Assembly (NCBI GenBank): GCA_012514045.1
Contig: JAAZBA010000172.1
Coordinates: 1-41,994 of the forward strand
DNA length: 41,994 bases
Source of the DNA: Clostridiales bacterium
GTDB lineage: Bacteria; Bacillota; Clostridia; Oscillospirales; QAMX01
Direction of reading: 5' to 3'
In this document: in pieces, positions 17,100 to 25,203 of the stretch
Layout: the number at the start of each line of letters is the position of its first letter
How positions within the stretch are numbered: position 1 is the stretch's first letter
Notes under the pieces: model-generated
The model's input: only the letters and a program-made list of their open reading frames with translations
What the model was told of the DNA's origin: nothing
Databases searched by the model: none
Made by a program: the position numbers and the translations under genes

Positions 17100-18122
17100 T
17101 CAGAACCTTATCATGACCTTCATTGCCTTGTCCTTCTGCTCCTCGATGAGCTTGTAGGCGTCGAGATAGTTGTCGAAATCCACATAATGGGTAACAAGGG
17201 TGTCAAGCTCGATAAGTCCCTCGCCCACGAGACGGATAGCCTCAATATAGTCCTCAACCCTGTACATGGCGCTGCCTATGAGGCTGAGTTCATGGTCCTG
17301 CACGAAGCCCATGTTTACCGGAGCAAGTTCCGCCACAACGCCGACGACGATGATAACGCTTCCCTTGCGGGCGATCTCAATAAGCTCGGCAATGACCGCT
17401 TTGCTGCCGATGCACTCGAAGATAACGTCAGCCGCGTCCGGTCCGAAAGCTTCAAAGATCGCGTCACGCAGGTTCTTTTCTTTGGGGTTGACGGTTTTTA
17501 TGCCGCATTTCTCCGCCGCCGCCAGTCTGTAGGCGCTCACCTCGGAGAGAAGCACATCGCCGCCCATGGCTTTGATTGTCTGGGCTACAAGGTTTCCGAT
17601 GGGACCGCCGCCTGTTACGACCGCTTTTTTCCCCTTGATACCGCCGTTTACGGCATAGCGGCGCGCCGCGTGTACCGCCACCGCAAGAGGCTCTATCATG
17701 GCGGCATGCTCAAGGCTCATGCCCTTGGGCAGCTTCAGAGCCTTGGCGGCTTCGGTTACAAAGTACTCGCTGGCCATGCCGGTGGTTTGGAAGCCCATTA
17801 CCTTCAGCACATCGCAGTCATTATACATGCCATGGGTGCAGGGGTAGCACTTTCCGCATACCACCTGGGGCTGGATAGTGACAAGATCTCCCACCTCAAA
17901 ACCCTCCACGCCCTCGCCAAGCTTATCAATAATCGCTGCCACCTCATGTCCCTGAACGACAGGGTAGGAGGTGTAGGGGTGTTTGCCGTGGTATACGTGT
18001 ATATCCGAGCCACATACGCCGATCATCGCCATCTTTACGCGGATCTGTCCCTTTCCCGGCTCCGGGATGGGAACGTTGACGTACTCAATTACGCCCGGCT
18101 GTGTCATTATTGCCTGTTTCAT
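17100..18122 (-). CDS. Zinc-dependent polyol/sugar dehydrogenase
   Basis: A 340-residue zinc MDR dehydrogenase related to sorbitol and galactitol/tagatose-type dehydrogenases. Catalytic zinc ligands are Cys37 (GVCGSD) and His59-Glu60 (QGHE). The structural zinc cysteines are 89, 92, 95 and 103. The NAD site is VVTGGGPIGNLV. The frame is open to 18248, but ATG 18122 has AAAGGA upstream and begins the family N terminus (MKQAIMTQPG). The extra 42 codons would be repeat-derived. Directly upstream in the operon is an allulose/tagatose-type 3-epimerase, so the pair could interconvert a ketose and a polyol. This substrate link is inferred from context. Confidence 0.87.
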   Translation of the reverse strand: MKQAIMTQPGVIEYVNVPIPEPGKGQIRVKMAMIGVCGSDIHVYHGKHPYTSYPVVQGHEVAAIIDKLGEGVEGFEVGDLVTIQPQVVCGKCYPCTHGMYNDCDVLKVMGFQTTGMASEYFVTEAAKALKLPKGMSLEHAAMIEPLAVAVHAARRYAVNGGIKGKKAVVTGGGPIGNLVAQTIKAMGGDVLLSEVSAYRLAAAEKCGIKTVNPKEKNLRDAIFEAFGPDAADVIFECIGSKAVIAELIEIARKGSVIIVVGVVAELAPVNMGFVQDHELSLIGSAMYRVEDYIEAIRLVGEGLIELDTLVTHYVDFDNYLDAYKLIEEQKDKAMKVMIRF

Positions 18123-18153
18123 TGTTTTTTCCTTTCTGTGATGTGTATTGTGT

Positions 18154-18194
18154 CGCCTCATCAGTCTGATGACGCGGCGCGCCGGAGGGGGATT
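18154..18194 (-). repeat. Fragment of the composite repeat inside an operon
   Basis: CCTCATCAGTCTGATGACGC matches the reverse complement of the outer module next to copies C and D (27665-27700 and 34470-34495). It is joined directly to the right-hand end CGCCGGAGGGGGAT. The terminal GGGGGAT runs into the TAA stop of the epimerase gene (18193-18195). The sequence separates that stop from the ribosome-binding site of the dehydrogenase. Confidence 0.7.
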
Positions 18195-19056
18195 ACCCCT
18201 CGAATACGCTCCTGATAAACGCCACCGACTCGGCGGCAGCTTCGTCAAGGTCTCTTCCGTGGGTCAGGTCGCGCCAGATCTTTATGTCGCTTCCCACCTT
18301 GCCCCCCATCATAACGAAGGGCTCCATTACAACCGCCTTATTGTAGCCGATCTTACGCAGCGCCTCGGCGATGCCCTGCCAGGGTATGCGACCGTAAGCG
18401 CCGGGGAGACGGCGGTTTACTTCGCCTATGTGGAGGTGACCGAGCTTATCTCCGGCGGCAAGGATCGCTCCTTCGATGCTCTCCTCCTCCATGTTCATGT
18501 GGTAGGTGTCCAGCATGACTTTCACGTTGTCCTTACCCACCTCGTCAACATAGCGTACGCACTCGCTTACCTCGTTGAGCAGATACCCCTCGTGGCGGTT
18601 GAGCACCTCCATGCCCAGGTTTATGCCGTAGGGAGCGGCCATGTCCGCCATGAGCTTCATGCCCTCAACGCTCCTGACCCAGTCTCCCGCCTTGTCGATG
18701 GGCTTTGAGTAGTCCACCGGCCAGTAGGAGTAGAGCCCGCCGCCCACAATGTCAACTCCCAGCTCATGAAGCGCCGGAAACGTCTTTTCCCAGAACCGCA
18801 ATGCGTTATCTCTTATGGCAATGTCCTCGCTCGCGATGTTCTCCGAGAGCTGAGGTCCGTAGCCGGCGGTGATAATAACATCGTGGCGGTCCTTTTCCCT
18901 CTTCAGCTCATCGATTTCTTTTCTCGACATATAGGGGACGCTCGCGCAGGATATTTCAAGGATATCAAAGCCCAGGCGCTTTACTCTTTCAACATAAGGG
19001 GCATAGTCTCCGCCCCATTCTCTCGCCCAGTAGGCGTAATAAATTCCGTATTTCAC
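18193..19056 (-). CDS. D-allulose (psicose)/D-tagatose 3-epimerase family enzyme
   Basis: A 287-residue TIM-barrel sugar epimerase. It aligns by eye along its length with the Clostridium cellulolyticum D-psicose 3-epimerase: MKYGIYYAYW start, GLYSYWPVDY, INLGMEVLNR, VKVMLDTYHMN and VVMEPFV. The four metal ligands fall at Glu150 (GMEV), Asp183 (MLDT), His209 (HLHIGE) and Glu245 (VMEP). This enzyme type inverts C3 of free ketohexoses, such as fructose/allulose or tagatose/sorbose, using Mn2+ or Co2+. It starts with GTG 19056, overlapping the mscL TGA by four bases (GTGA). The zinc dehydrogenase follows, suggesting rare-ketose or polyol use. The true substrate is not determined by sequence. Confidence 0.9.
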   Translation of the reverse strand: MKYGIYYAYWAREWGGDYAPYVERVKRLGFDILEISCASVPYMSRKEIDELKREKDRHDVIITAGYGPQLSENIASEDIAIRDNALRFWEKTFPALHELGVDIVGGGLYSYWPVDYSKPIDKAGDWVRSVEGMKLMADMAAPYGINLGMEVLNRHEGYLLNEVSECVRYVDEVGKDNVKVMLDTYHMNMEEESIEGAILAAGDKLGHLHIGEVNRRLPGAYGRIPWQGIAEALRKIGYNKAVVMEPFVMMGGKVGSDIKIWRDLTHGRDLDEAAAESVAFIRSVFEG

Positions 19057-19466
19057 TTGATGTCTTTAAGCAGATCACGGATCTCCGTGAGCAGCTCCTC
19101 CTCCTTTGTGGGCTTGGGCGCCTCGGGCGCAGGCTCCTCTTTCTTCTTCCGTCTAAAACTGTTGATAAGCTTGACGACTATGAAGATGACCAGCGCCACG
19201 ATGAGGAAATCCACGATAGCCTGAATGAACAGACCATAGGCGATGGCTACAGGCTCTCCGCCGCTGATAGTGGGTATGGGCTTCGTTGTGAGGGTCGAGA
19301 AGTTGATTCCTCCAAGAATGAGACCGATGAACGGCATGATGACGTCGTTTACAAGGGACGTTACGATCTTTGAGAACGCTCCGCCGATGATAACGCCGAC
19401 AGCCATGTCAACGACGTTTCCTCTCAGGATAAATTCCTTAAACTCCTTGATAATTTTGCGTGCCAT
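19053..19466 (-). CDS. mscL: Large-conductance mechanosensitive channel
   Basis: A 137-residue membrane protein that opens on hypo-osmotic shock to release solutes. The conserved N terminus FKEFILRGNVVDMAVGVIIG leads into pore helix TM1 and GGAFSKIVTSLVNDVIMP. TM2 (about residues 78-102) is followed by a charged cytoplasmic tail (RRKKKEEPAPEAPKPTKEEE). Length matches the homopentameric MscL family. ATG 19466 has AAGGAGG upstream. Its stop overlaps the GTG of the 3-epimerase, so the two genes are translationally coupled, an odd functional pairing. Confidence 0.95.
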   Translation of the reverse strand: MARKIIKEFKEFILRGNVVDMAVGVIIGGAFSKIVTSLVNDVIMPFIGLILGGINFSTLTTKPIPTISGGEPVAIAYGLFIQAIVDFLIVALVIFIVVKLINSFRRKKKEEPAPEAPKPTKEEELLTEIRDLLKDIK

Positions 19467-19579
19467 AAAAGTTCCTCCTTGCGTTTTTGTTTATATAAAT
19501 TTTTTCGCGCGTTATTTATGAAAATTCCTGAAATCGGCGCTTTCCTGAAGAAAAATGCCGATATTCCATTAAATGTTTC

Positions 19580-20404
19580 CTAACGAATTCTCTCCAAAAG
19601 CTCCTCCAGGTCATCGACGCCGTAGTATTCTATAGTGACGAGGCCTTTCTTTTTGCCTTTTTTTATCGTTACCCGCCTTCCGAGACGCTCAGACACATCT
19701 CTTGCGGCTTCGGCATAGTAGTCTACGCCCTCGTTTTGAGGATATTCTTTCTTTTCCTTTTTTTCCCGGAGGAGAGATTCGAGAGCTCTTACGCTGAGCC
19801 CCTCGGAAACACATTTCTCCGCCAGAACAGACGCTCTGTCACCGGCGGAAAGGAGTACCTTGGCGTGGCCTTCGGTGATTTTCCCTTCGGCAAGCATATT
19901 CAGCACATCCTCCGGCAGAGACAGGAGCCGCACGGAGTTGGCGATGCTTGATCTGGGCTTGCCCACCTTTACGGCGGCTTCCTCTTGGGTCATTCCGCAA
20001 GCCAGGAGAGCAGCGTAACCATTCGCTTCCTCCACAGGGTTCAGGTCCTCACGCTGCAGGTTTTCCACCAGCGCCAGCACCGTGCCGGTCACATCGTCCG
20101 CCTCCAGCACCACCGCGTCAATTGAGGTCAGCCCCGCTTTTCTTGAGGCGCGCCAGCGGCGCTCTCCGGAGATGATCTCATAGGCGCCGTCCTGCCGCTT
20201 TCTCACGGTTATAGGCTGGAGCAGTCCATGCTGCTTTATGGATTCCGCCAGCAGGGACAGTGATTCCCCGTCGAAATTCTTTCTCGGCTGGTTAGGGTTC
20301 GGCTCAATTTCGCTGAGCCTCAGTCTTATTACTTTTTCCGGCTTAAAGGAGGCGGCGTCCTCCCCGAACAGAGCCGTAAGCCCCTTTCCAAGACCTTTTG
20401 CCAT
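19580..20404 (-). CDS. parB: Chromosome-partitioning protein ParB (Spo0J)
   Basis: A 274-residue CTPase/DNA-binding protein that loads at parS sites and organises the origin. The N-terminal ParB domain has the RLSEIEPNPNQPRKNF region, PITVRKR and the CTP-binding GERRWRASRKAGL segment. The central helix-turn-helix (MTQEEAAVKVGKPRSSIANS) recognises parS, and the C-terminal dimerisation domain ends LEELLERIR. It lies 13 bases downstream of parA, with AGGAGGAGG before ATG 20404. No parS consensus was recognised in the window. The distance to oriC (about 10 kb) fits an origin-proximal parAB locus. Confidence 0.95.
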   Translation of the reverse strand: MAKGLGKGLTALFGEDAASFKPEKVIRLRLSEIEPNPNQPRKNFDGESLSLLAESIKQHGLLQPITVRKRQDGAYEIISGERRWRASRKAGLTSIDAVVLEADDVTGTVLALVENLQREDLNPVEEANGYAALLACGMTQEEAAVKVGKPRSSIANSVRLLSLPEDVLNMLAEGKITEGHAKVLLSAGDRASVLAEKCVSEGLSVRALESLLREKKEKKEYPQNEGVDYYAEAARDVSERLGRRVTIKKGKKKGLVTIEYYGVDDLEELLERIR

Positions 20405-20417
20405 TGTGATCCTCCTC

Positions 20418-21170
20418 CTAAATATTTGCGGCTATAATATACTCAGCGGCTTTAAGGTAGCATTTTGCCCCCTTTGAGGAGGCGTCATAGTGGGTGACGG
20501 GCATACCGTGGCTGGGAGCCTCGCTGAGTCTTACGTTTCTTGGCACCACCACGTTCATCACAAGCCTTCCGAAATGCCGCTTCACCTCGGCGCTGACCTG
20601 GCCGGAAAGATTGGTGCGTCCGTCGAACATGGTCAGCAGTATGCCCGCCAACTCTATATCAGGATTAAGGCTTCCTTTTACTGTGCGGATCGTGCTCATT
20701 AGCTGGCTTAAGCCTTCAAGGGCATAATATTCGCACTGGAGCGGTATGAGCACGCTGTCCGCCGCCACAAGGGCGTTGAGCGTAAGTATCCCCAAAGATG
20801 GGGGACAATCTATCAGAATAAAATCGTAGTCGAAATATACGCTCTTGAGTGCGTTTTTGAGCCTGCGCTCTCTCTCGACTACGTTCACAAGCTCCACTTC
20901 CGCGCCCGCAAGCTGTATAGAGGAGGGGAGCACATCGCAGTAGGGAGTTTTTACGATAGCCGACCGTACAGGAACACCCTCCACAAGCACATCACGCATG
21001 GAGAGCGCCGGCTTTTCCACCCCAAGCCCGCTGGTTGCGTTCGCCTGGGGATCGGAGTCCACAAGAAGGGTTTTCTGTTTGAGTATCACCAGAGAAGCGG
21101 CAAGGTTGACACATGTCGTAGTCTTCCCAACCCCGCCCTTCTGATTGGCAACAGCGATTATTTTGCTCAA
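20418..21170 (-). CDS. parA: Chromosome-partitioning ATPase ParA (Soj)
   Basis: A 250-residue ParA/MinD-type ATPase. The deviant Walker A KGGVGKTTT is at residues 11-19, Walker A' follows in LLVDSDPQANAT, and Walker B is FILIDCPPSLG. It binds the nucleoid nonspecifically, is stimulated by ParB and, in Bacillota, also modulates DnaA. The start is TTG 21170 with GGAGG eight bases upstream; no ATG lies nearby. Repeat copy B occupies most of the 5' gap, so its promoter may lie within or beyond that element. None was convincingly seen. Confidence 0.95.
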   Translation of the reverse strand: MSKIIAVANQKGGVGKTTTCVNLAASLVILKQKTLLVDSDPQANATSGLGVEKPALSMRDVLVEGVPVRSAIVKTPYCDVLPSSIQLAGAEVELVNVVERERRLKNALKSVYFDYDFILIDCPPSLGILTLNALVAADSVLIPLQCEYYALEGLSQLMSTIRTVKGSLNPDIELAGILLTMFDGRTNLSGQVSAEVKRHFGRLVMNVVVPRNVRLSEAPSHGMPVTHYDASSKGAKCYLKAAEYIIAANI

Positions 21171-21201
21171 TTTCTATACCTCCGTTGAGGGTTGTGTGTG
21201 G

Positions 21202-21410
21202 GTATCCCCCATTATTCTGCAGTGCATATCTAAAAGACTGCGGCGTCGGCAGGTGCTCAGCCGCCCCCTCGACGCATGAAGCGAAGCTTCAAGCGTCAAG
21301 ACAAGGGGGCTAGAGACGCGAATTTTGTCTTTAACGTTTGCAAAAAAGATTCAGGTTCCTATCCCCCTTGACTAAAGGGGATACCGGCGCCGTACGCCGG
21401 AGGGGGATAT
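21202..21410 (+). repeat. Composite intergenic repeat, copy B
   Basis: It lies between parA and the NagZ-like gene. It begins GTATCCCCCATTATTCTGCA and ends CCGGAGGGGGATAT three bases before the next stop codon. In this copy the CCCCC/GGGGG hairpin loop is interrupted by a GACGCATGAAGC-GAA-GCTTCAAGCGTC hairpin (21271-21297, one mismatched pair). A second simple C/G hairpin, ATCCCCCTT...AAAGGGGAT, lies at 21361-21382, and CGGCGCCGTACGCCGG follows. It has no coding potential. Confidence 0.82.
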
Positions 21411-21412
21411 CA

Positions 21413-22750
21413 TCACTTCATCTTAAGCTTTACTATCCTTCCCACAGCTTCGTCTACTCTTTCCATGCTCAGTTCGCCGGTTTTTACGGCTTCCAGGAGC
21501 CTGTCGTAGATCTGGTTTTGCTTTTCGTAGGAGTCGCAGGCGCAGAGGAGGTCGGCGCCGTTTTGGATGGCCTTCAGAGCAGCTTCGGCGCTGCCGTATG
21601 TTTCGCTCACCGCCTTCATGTCCAGCGCGTCGGTGACAATTACGCCGTCAAACCCTAAGGTCTCTCTAATATATCTGTACACATCCGCGGACATGGAGGC
21701 GGGATAGCCGTCCTTACACATGACAGAGGAGTAAATATGCGCCGTCATCATCATTTCACACCCTGCCTCAACAGCTGCTCTGAAGGGAGCTATCTCAACT
21801 TCCTCAAGTCTTTTCATATCATGGCTCAGCGTCGCAAGCTCCGTATGGCTGTCCTGGGAGGTGTCGCCGTGGCCGGGGAAGTGCTTCACGCAGGCGGTAA
21901 TTCCCGCGTCGGTCAGTCCCTTCATAAAAGCCAAACCTTTCGATGTGACAGTCCCAACGTCCGTTCCGAACGCTCTGTCACCGATAACCGTGTTCTCCGG
22001 ATTTGTGAACACGTCAAGCACCGGGGCGGCGTCAACCGTTATGCCGAAAGCCATCAGCTCAAGCCCCAGGGTGTAGGCAAGCTTATATACCTCGTCCTCC
22101 GTCATTTTTCCCATCTCCGCGGCGGCGGGCAGGGACACAATGCCATGCTTTATTCTTTTTACCCGTCCCCCCTCCTGATCGATGAACACCATGGGGGAAA
22201 GCCCGGTTTTTTCCTCGATCAGCGCTTTGCACTCCTTGTTCAGGGCGATGAGCTTGTCAAGGTCGCCGCAGGAGGCGGCGAAAAGGAAGGTGTTGCCGTA
22301 GTAACGTTCGGATATATGGTTTTTATCCTCCACTCCGAGGAGCTCGGAGTGGAGGGGGATCGCCATAAGCTGCCCGATCTTCTGCTCAACGGACATGGAA
22401 GCGACGATTTTCTCTATCTCGTTCATTGTTTCCTCCCCGGGCTGTATATCTTCGCTTTTTTCTTTGGTTTTTTGCTCGGTTTGCTCTTCTTTTTCAGGTT
22501 TAACGGCTTCTTCGGCTTTTTCAGGCTCCGAAGTATTCTCTTTCTTTGTCTCCTTTTCTGTCTTTATAACAGTGTGGCTCGTCTCCGGAGAGTATGTCTT
22601 CTGCTCTTCAGGCGAAGGACTTTCATTGACGGTTTCTCCGTTTTCCACAACCTGTGGAGAACCTGACCGGATGGTGCAGCCGGACAAAAGAAGCAGCAGA
22701 AATATCAGGGCTGCAAGCCCAGTTGTAAGCCCAGCTGTCAGCCGTTTCAT
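21413..22750 (-). CDS. nagZ: Lipoprotein beta-N-acetylhexosaminidase-like, GH3 (NagZ type)
   Basis: A 445-residue exported GH3 hydrolase. The signal peptide ends in lipobox LLSGC (Cys25), so it should be a membrane-anchored lipoprotein. Residues about 30-105 form a charged Glu/Lys/Thr-rich linker. The catalytic domain shows the NagZ-type His-Asp dyad segment KHFPGHGDTSQDSH and the nucleophile in VIVTDALDMKAV. QEGGRVKRIK binds the sugar. NagZ enzymes release beta-linked N-acetylglucosamine from muropeptides during wall turnover. The ATG overlaps the gyrA stop by four bases (ATGA), an unusual location at the end of the gyrase operon. Other GH3 beta-glycosidase specificities are less likely given the KHFPGHG...DSH loop. 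Confidence 0.87.
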   Translation of the reverse strand: MKRLTAGLTTGLAALIFLLLLLSGCTIRSGSPQVVENGETVNESPSPEEQKTYSPETSHTVIKTEKETKKENTSEPEKAEEAVKPEKEEQTEQKTKEKSEDIQPGEETMNEIEKIVASMSVEQKIGQLMAIPLHSELLGVEDKNHISERYYGNTFLFAASCGDLDKLIALNKECKALIEEKTGLSPMVFIDQEGGRVKRIKHGIVSLPAAAEMGKMTEDEVYKLAYTLGLELMAFGITVDAAPVLDVFTNPENTVIGDRAFGTDVGTVTSKGLAFMKGLTDAGITACVKHFPGHGDTSQDSHTELATLSHDMKRLEEVEIAPFRAAVEAGCEMMMTAHIYSSVMCKDGYPASMSADVYRYIRETLGFDGVIVTDALDMKAVSETYGSAEAALKAIQNGADLLCACDSYEKQNQIYDRLLEAVKTGELSMERVDEAVGRIVKLKMK

Positions 22751-25185
22751 TCCTCGTTCTCTCCCGAAACCGTCTCTATATCTATTACCCTCGACTCCTC
22801 GTCTGCGCGCATAAGGATAACGCCCTGGGAGACTCTGCCGCAGACCCTTATGTCTTCGGCAGGCACTCTTATCATAATGCCCGCGTCGGTTATGAGCATA
22901 ACGTCCTCATCCTTGCAGATAATCCTTATCGCCGCGAGAGAACCGGTCTTTTCTGTAATGCCGTGGCACGCCACGCCCATTCCGGCTCTGCGCTTTGTGT
23001 TGTAGTCGGAAACGGGGGTTATCTTTCCGTAGCCTCTGTCGGTGACGGTGAGCATGTGTTCGTCACCCTTTATCGCGACAGCGCCCACAACGATGTCGTC
23101 TTCGCCCAGCTTAATGCCGCGGACGCCGGCGGCGGCGCGACCCATTATCCTGATCTCATCCTCCTTGAAGCGGACAGCCTTTCCCTTATCGGAAGCGATC
23201 ATGATTTCGCTCTCCCCGTCTGTCATAAGCACACTCACAAGGGCATCGTCTTCACGGAGCACAACAGCCTTCAGTCCCCCTTTTCGGATATTCCCAAAGG
23301 CAGAAAGTCCGATCCTCTTGGCTGTTCCCTTACGGGTCACGAACACAAGATTTTGGCTGTCGTCAAAATTCTCCACCGGGAGCATAGCGGTCACCTTTTC
23401 ATCCGGCTCGAGCTGGAGAAGATTTACAAGGTTCGTTCCCTTGGCGGTGCGGGAAGCATGGGGCACCTGATACCCTTTAAGCCTGTATACCCTGCCCATG
23501 TCGGTAAAGAACAGGAGGTGATTATGGGTCATGGAGGCGAACATGGTGCTTACTATGTCCTCCTCCCTGGTGGTCATGGCTGTTATGCCCTTGCCGCCTC
23601 GTCTCTGTGCTCTGTAGGCGGTGGTAGGCAGTCTCTTTATGTAGCCGTGACGGGTAAGCGTATATATGCACTCTTCGTTTTCGATGAGATCCTCGATGTC
23701 AAGCTCGTCTTCCACCGTCTCGATCTGTGTCCTTCTCTCGTCGGAGTAAGTGTTTCGCACCTCACAGAGCTCTTTTTTTACTATCTCGTATATGTTCTCG
23801 TCAGAGGAGAGGATTCTTTCAAACTCCTCGATCTTTGAGTACAGATCCTCCAGCTCAGCGTTTATCTTCTCTCTCTCAAGGCCTGTCAGACGTCCAAGAC
23901 GCATATCCACAATGGCCTGTGTCTGCTCGTCAGAAAGACCGAAGCGGACGCCGAGGCGTTCCTTTGCCACTGTTTCGTTCTTTGAGGAGCGGAGTATGTT
24001 CACGACCTCATCTATGTTGTCCACCGCGATTTTGAGACCCTCCAATATATGGGCTCTCCTGCGGCAGCGATTGAGGTCAAATCTCGTTCTCCGCTCCACC
24101 ACGTCGCGCTGGAAGGTAACGTAGCAGTCCAGCATATCCCACAGAGACATGCACTTCGGCTCACCGTCTACGAGGGCGATCATCATGACGGAAAAATTGT
24201 TCTCCAGCTGGGTAAACGAATAGAGCCGATTGAGCACAACTTGGGGGTTGGCTTCTTTTTTTAGCTCTATGACTATCTTGAGACCCATTCTGTCGGAATG
24301 ATCGCTCAGGTATGAGATGCCGTCGACTCTCTTATCCTTTACAAGATTGGCGATGGACTCCACAAGCCTCTGCTTGTTCACCATGTAGGGTATCTCCGTT
24401 ACCACTATCTGGAATCGTCCTGATTTTGTCTCCTCGATCTCGCACTTGGCTCTCACCTTTATCCTGCCCCTGCCGGTGGCATAGGCGGCGCGGATGCCCC
24501 TTCTGCCCACAATGATCCCTCCCGTAGGGAAATCAGGACCTTTTACGTACATCATCAGCTCGTCAAGGGTAGCGTCCGGGTTGTCTATCAGATAGCAGGC
24601 GGCGTCAATGACCTCTCCCAGGTTATGGGGAGGTATATTGGTCGCCATGCCCACGGCGATGCCTACGGAGCCGTTCAGGAGAAGATTCGGCATCCTTGAG
24701 GGCAGCACCTCCGGCTCCTTGTATCGTCCGTCGTAGTTGGGTACGAAATTTACTGTGTCCTTTTCTATGGCGTCCATGAGAGTCATGGATATCTTCGACA
24801 TTCTCGCTTCGGTGTAACGCATGGCGGCGGGGGGATCGCCGTCAAGGGATCCGAAGTTACCCTGACCGTCAACAAGGGGATAGCGCATCGAGAAATCCTG
24901 GGCAAGTCTTACAAGAGCGTCGTAAACCGACGCTTCGCCGTGGGGGTGGAAGTATTTGAGCACGTCACCCACCGTGGCGGCGGACTTGGAGTACCCTTTG
25001 TCCGGGGTAAGTCCGGAATTATACATGCTGTACAGGATCCTGCGGTGCACCGGCTTCAAGCCGTCACGGGCGTCGGGCAGCGCTCTTGATACGATAACGG
25101 ACATGGAATAGTCGAGAAAAGAGCTTTTCATCTCCTTTTCTATGTCCACCTCAATTATATTCTTACGTTCTTTCTTATTATCCAT
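22747..25185 (-). CDS. gyrA: DNA gyrase subunit A
   Basis: An 812-residue type IIA topoisomerase subunit that, with GyrB, introduces negative supercoils. The breakage-reunion domain contains the catalytic tyrosine Tyr124 (AAMRYTEARMS). The quinolone-resistance region reads HPHGEASVYDALVRLAQ, with Ala85 at the position of E. coli Ser83 and Asp89 at that of Asp87. The C-terminal beta-pinwheel has the GyrA box QRRGGKG, which distinguishes it from ParC. ATG 25185 has GGAAGG upstream, and gyrB ends 18 bases earlier in the transcript. Length is normal. Confidence 0.97.
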   Translation of the reverse strand: MDNKKERKNIIEVDIEKEMKSSFLDYSMSVIVSRALPDARDGLKPVHRRILYSMYNSGLTPDKGYSKSAATVGDVLKYFHPHGEASVYDALVRLAQDFSMRYPLVDGQGNFGSLDGDPPAAMRYTEARMSKISMTLMDAIEKDTVNFVPNYDGRYKEPEVLPSRMPNLLLNGSVGIAVGMATNIPPHNLGEVIDAACYLIDNPDATLDELMMYVKGPDFPTGGIIVGRRGIRAAYATGRGRIKVRAKCEIEETKSGRFQIVVTEIPYMVNKQRLVESIANLVKDKRVDGISYLSDHSDRMGLKIVIELKKEANPQVVLNRLYSFTQLENNFSVMMIALVDGEPKCMSLWDMLDCYVTFQRDVVERRTRFDLNRCRRRAHILEGLKIAVDNIDEVVNILRSSKNETVAKERLGVRFGLSDEQTQAIVDMRLGRLTGLEREKINAELEDLYSKIEEFERILSSDENIYEIVKKELCEVRNTYSDERRTQIETVEDELDIEDLIENEECIYTLTRHGYIKRLPTTAYRAQRRGGKGITAMTTREEDIVSTMFASMTHNHLLFFTDMGRVYRLKGYQVPHASRTAKGTNLVNLLQLEPDEKVTAMLPVENFDDSQNLVFVTRKGTAKRIGLSAFGNIRKGGLKAVVLREDDALVSVLMTDGESEIMIASDKGKAVRFKEDEIRIMGRAAAGVRGIKLGEDDIVVGAVAIKGDEHMLTVTDRGYGKITPVSDYNTKRRAGMGVACHGITEKTGSLAAIRIICKDEDVMLITDAGIMIRVPAEDIRVCGRVSQGVILMRADEESRVIDIETVSGENEE

Positions 25186-25203
25186 TTTCTACCTTCCGGT
25201 TAT

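Noticed and set aside
16818..18215. A 465-codon open frame on the plus strand, and similarly long antisense frames at 14062-15036, 11478-12368, 21737-22666 and 22963-23838
   Set aside because: Each lies opposite a well-conserved gene (SLOG/dehydrogenase, glyQS, MATE, nagZ, gyrA), has no ribosome-binding site, and gives low-complexity protein typical of antisense frames in GC-rich codon contexts.
18123..18248. N-terminal extension of the zinc dehydrogenase to 18248
   Set aside because: It would translate the repeat fragment and overlap the epimerase gene. ATG 18122 has a good ribosome-binding site and matches the family start.
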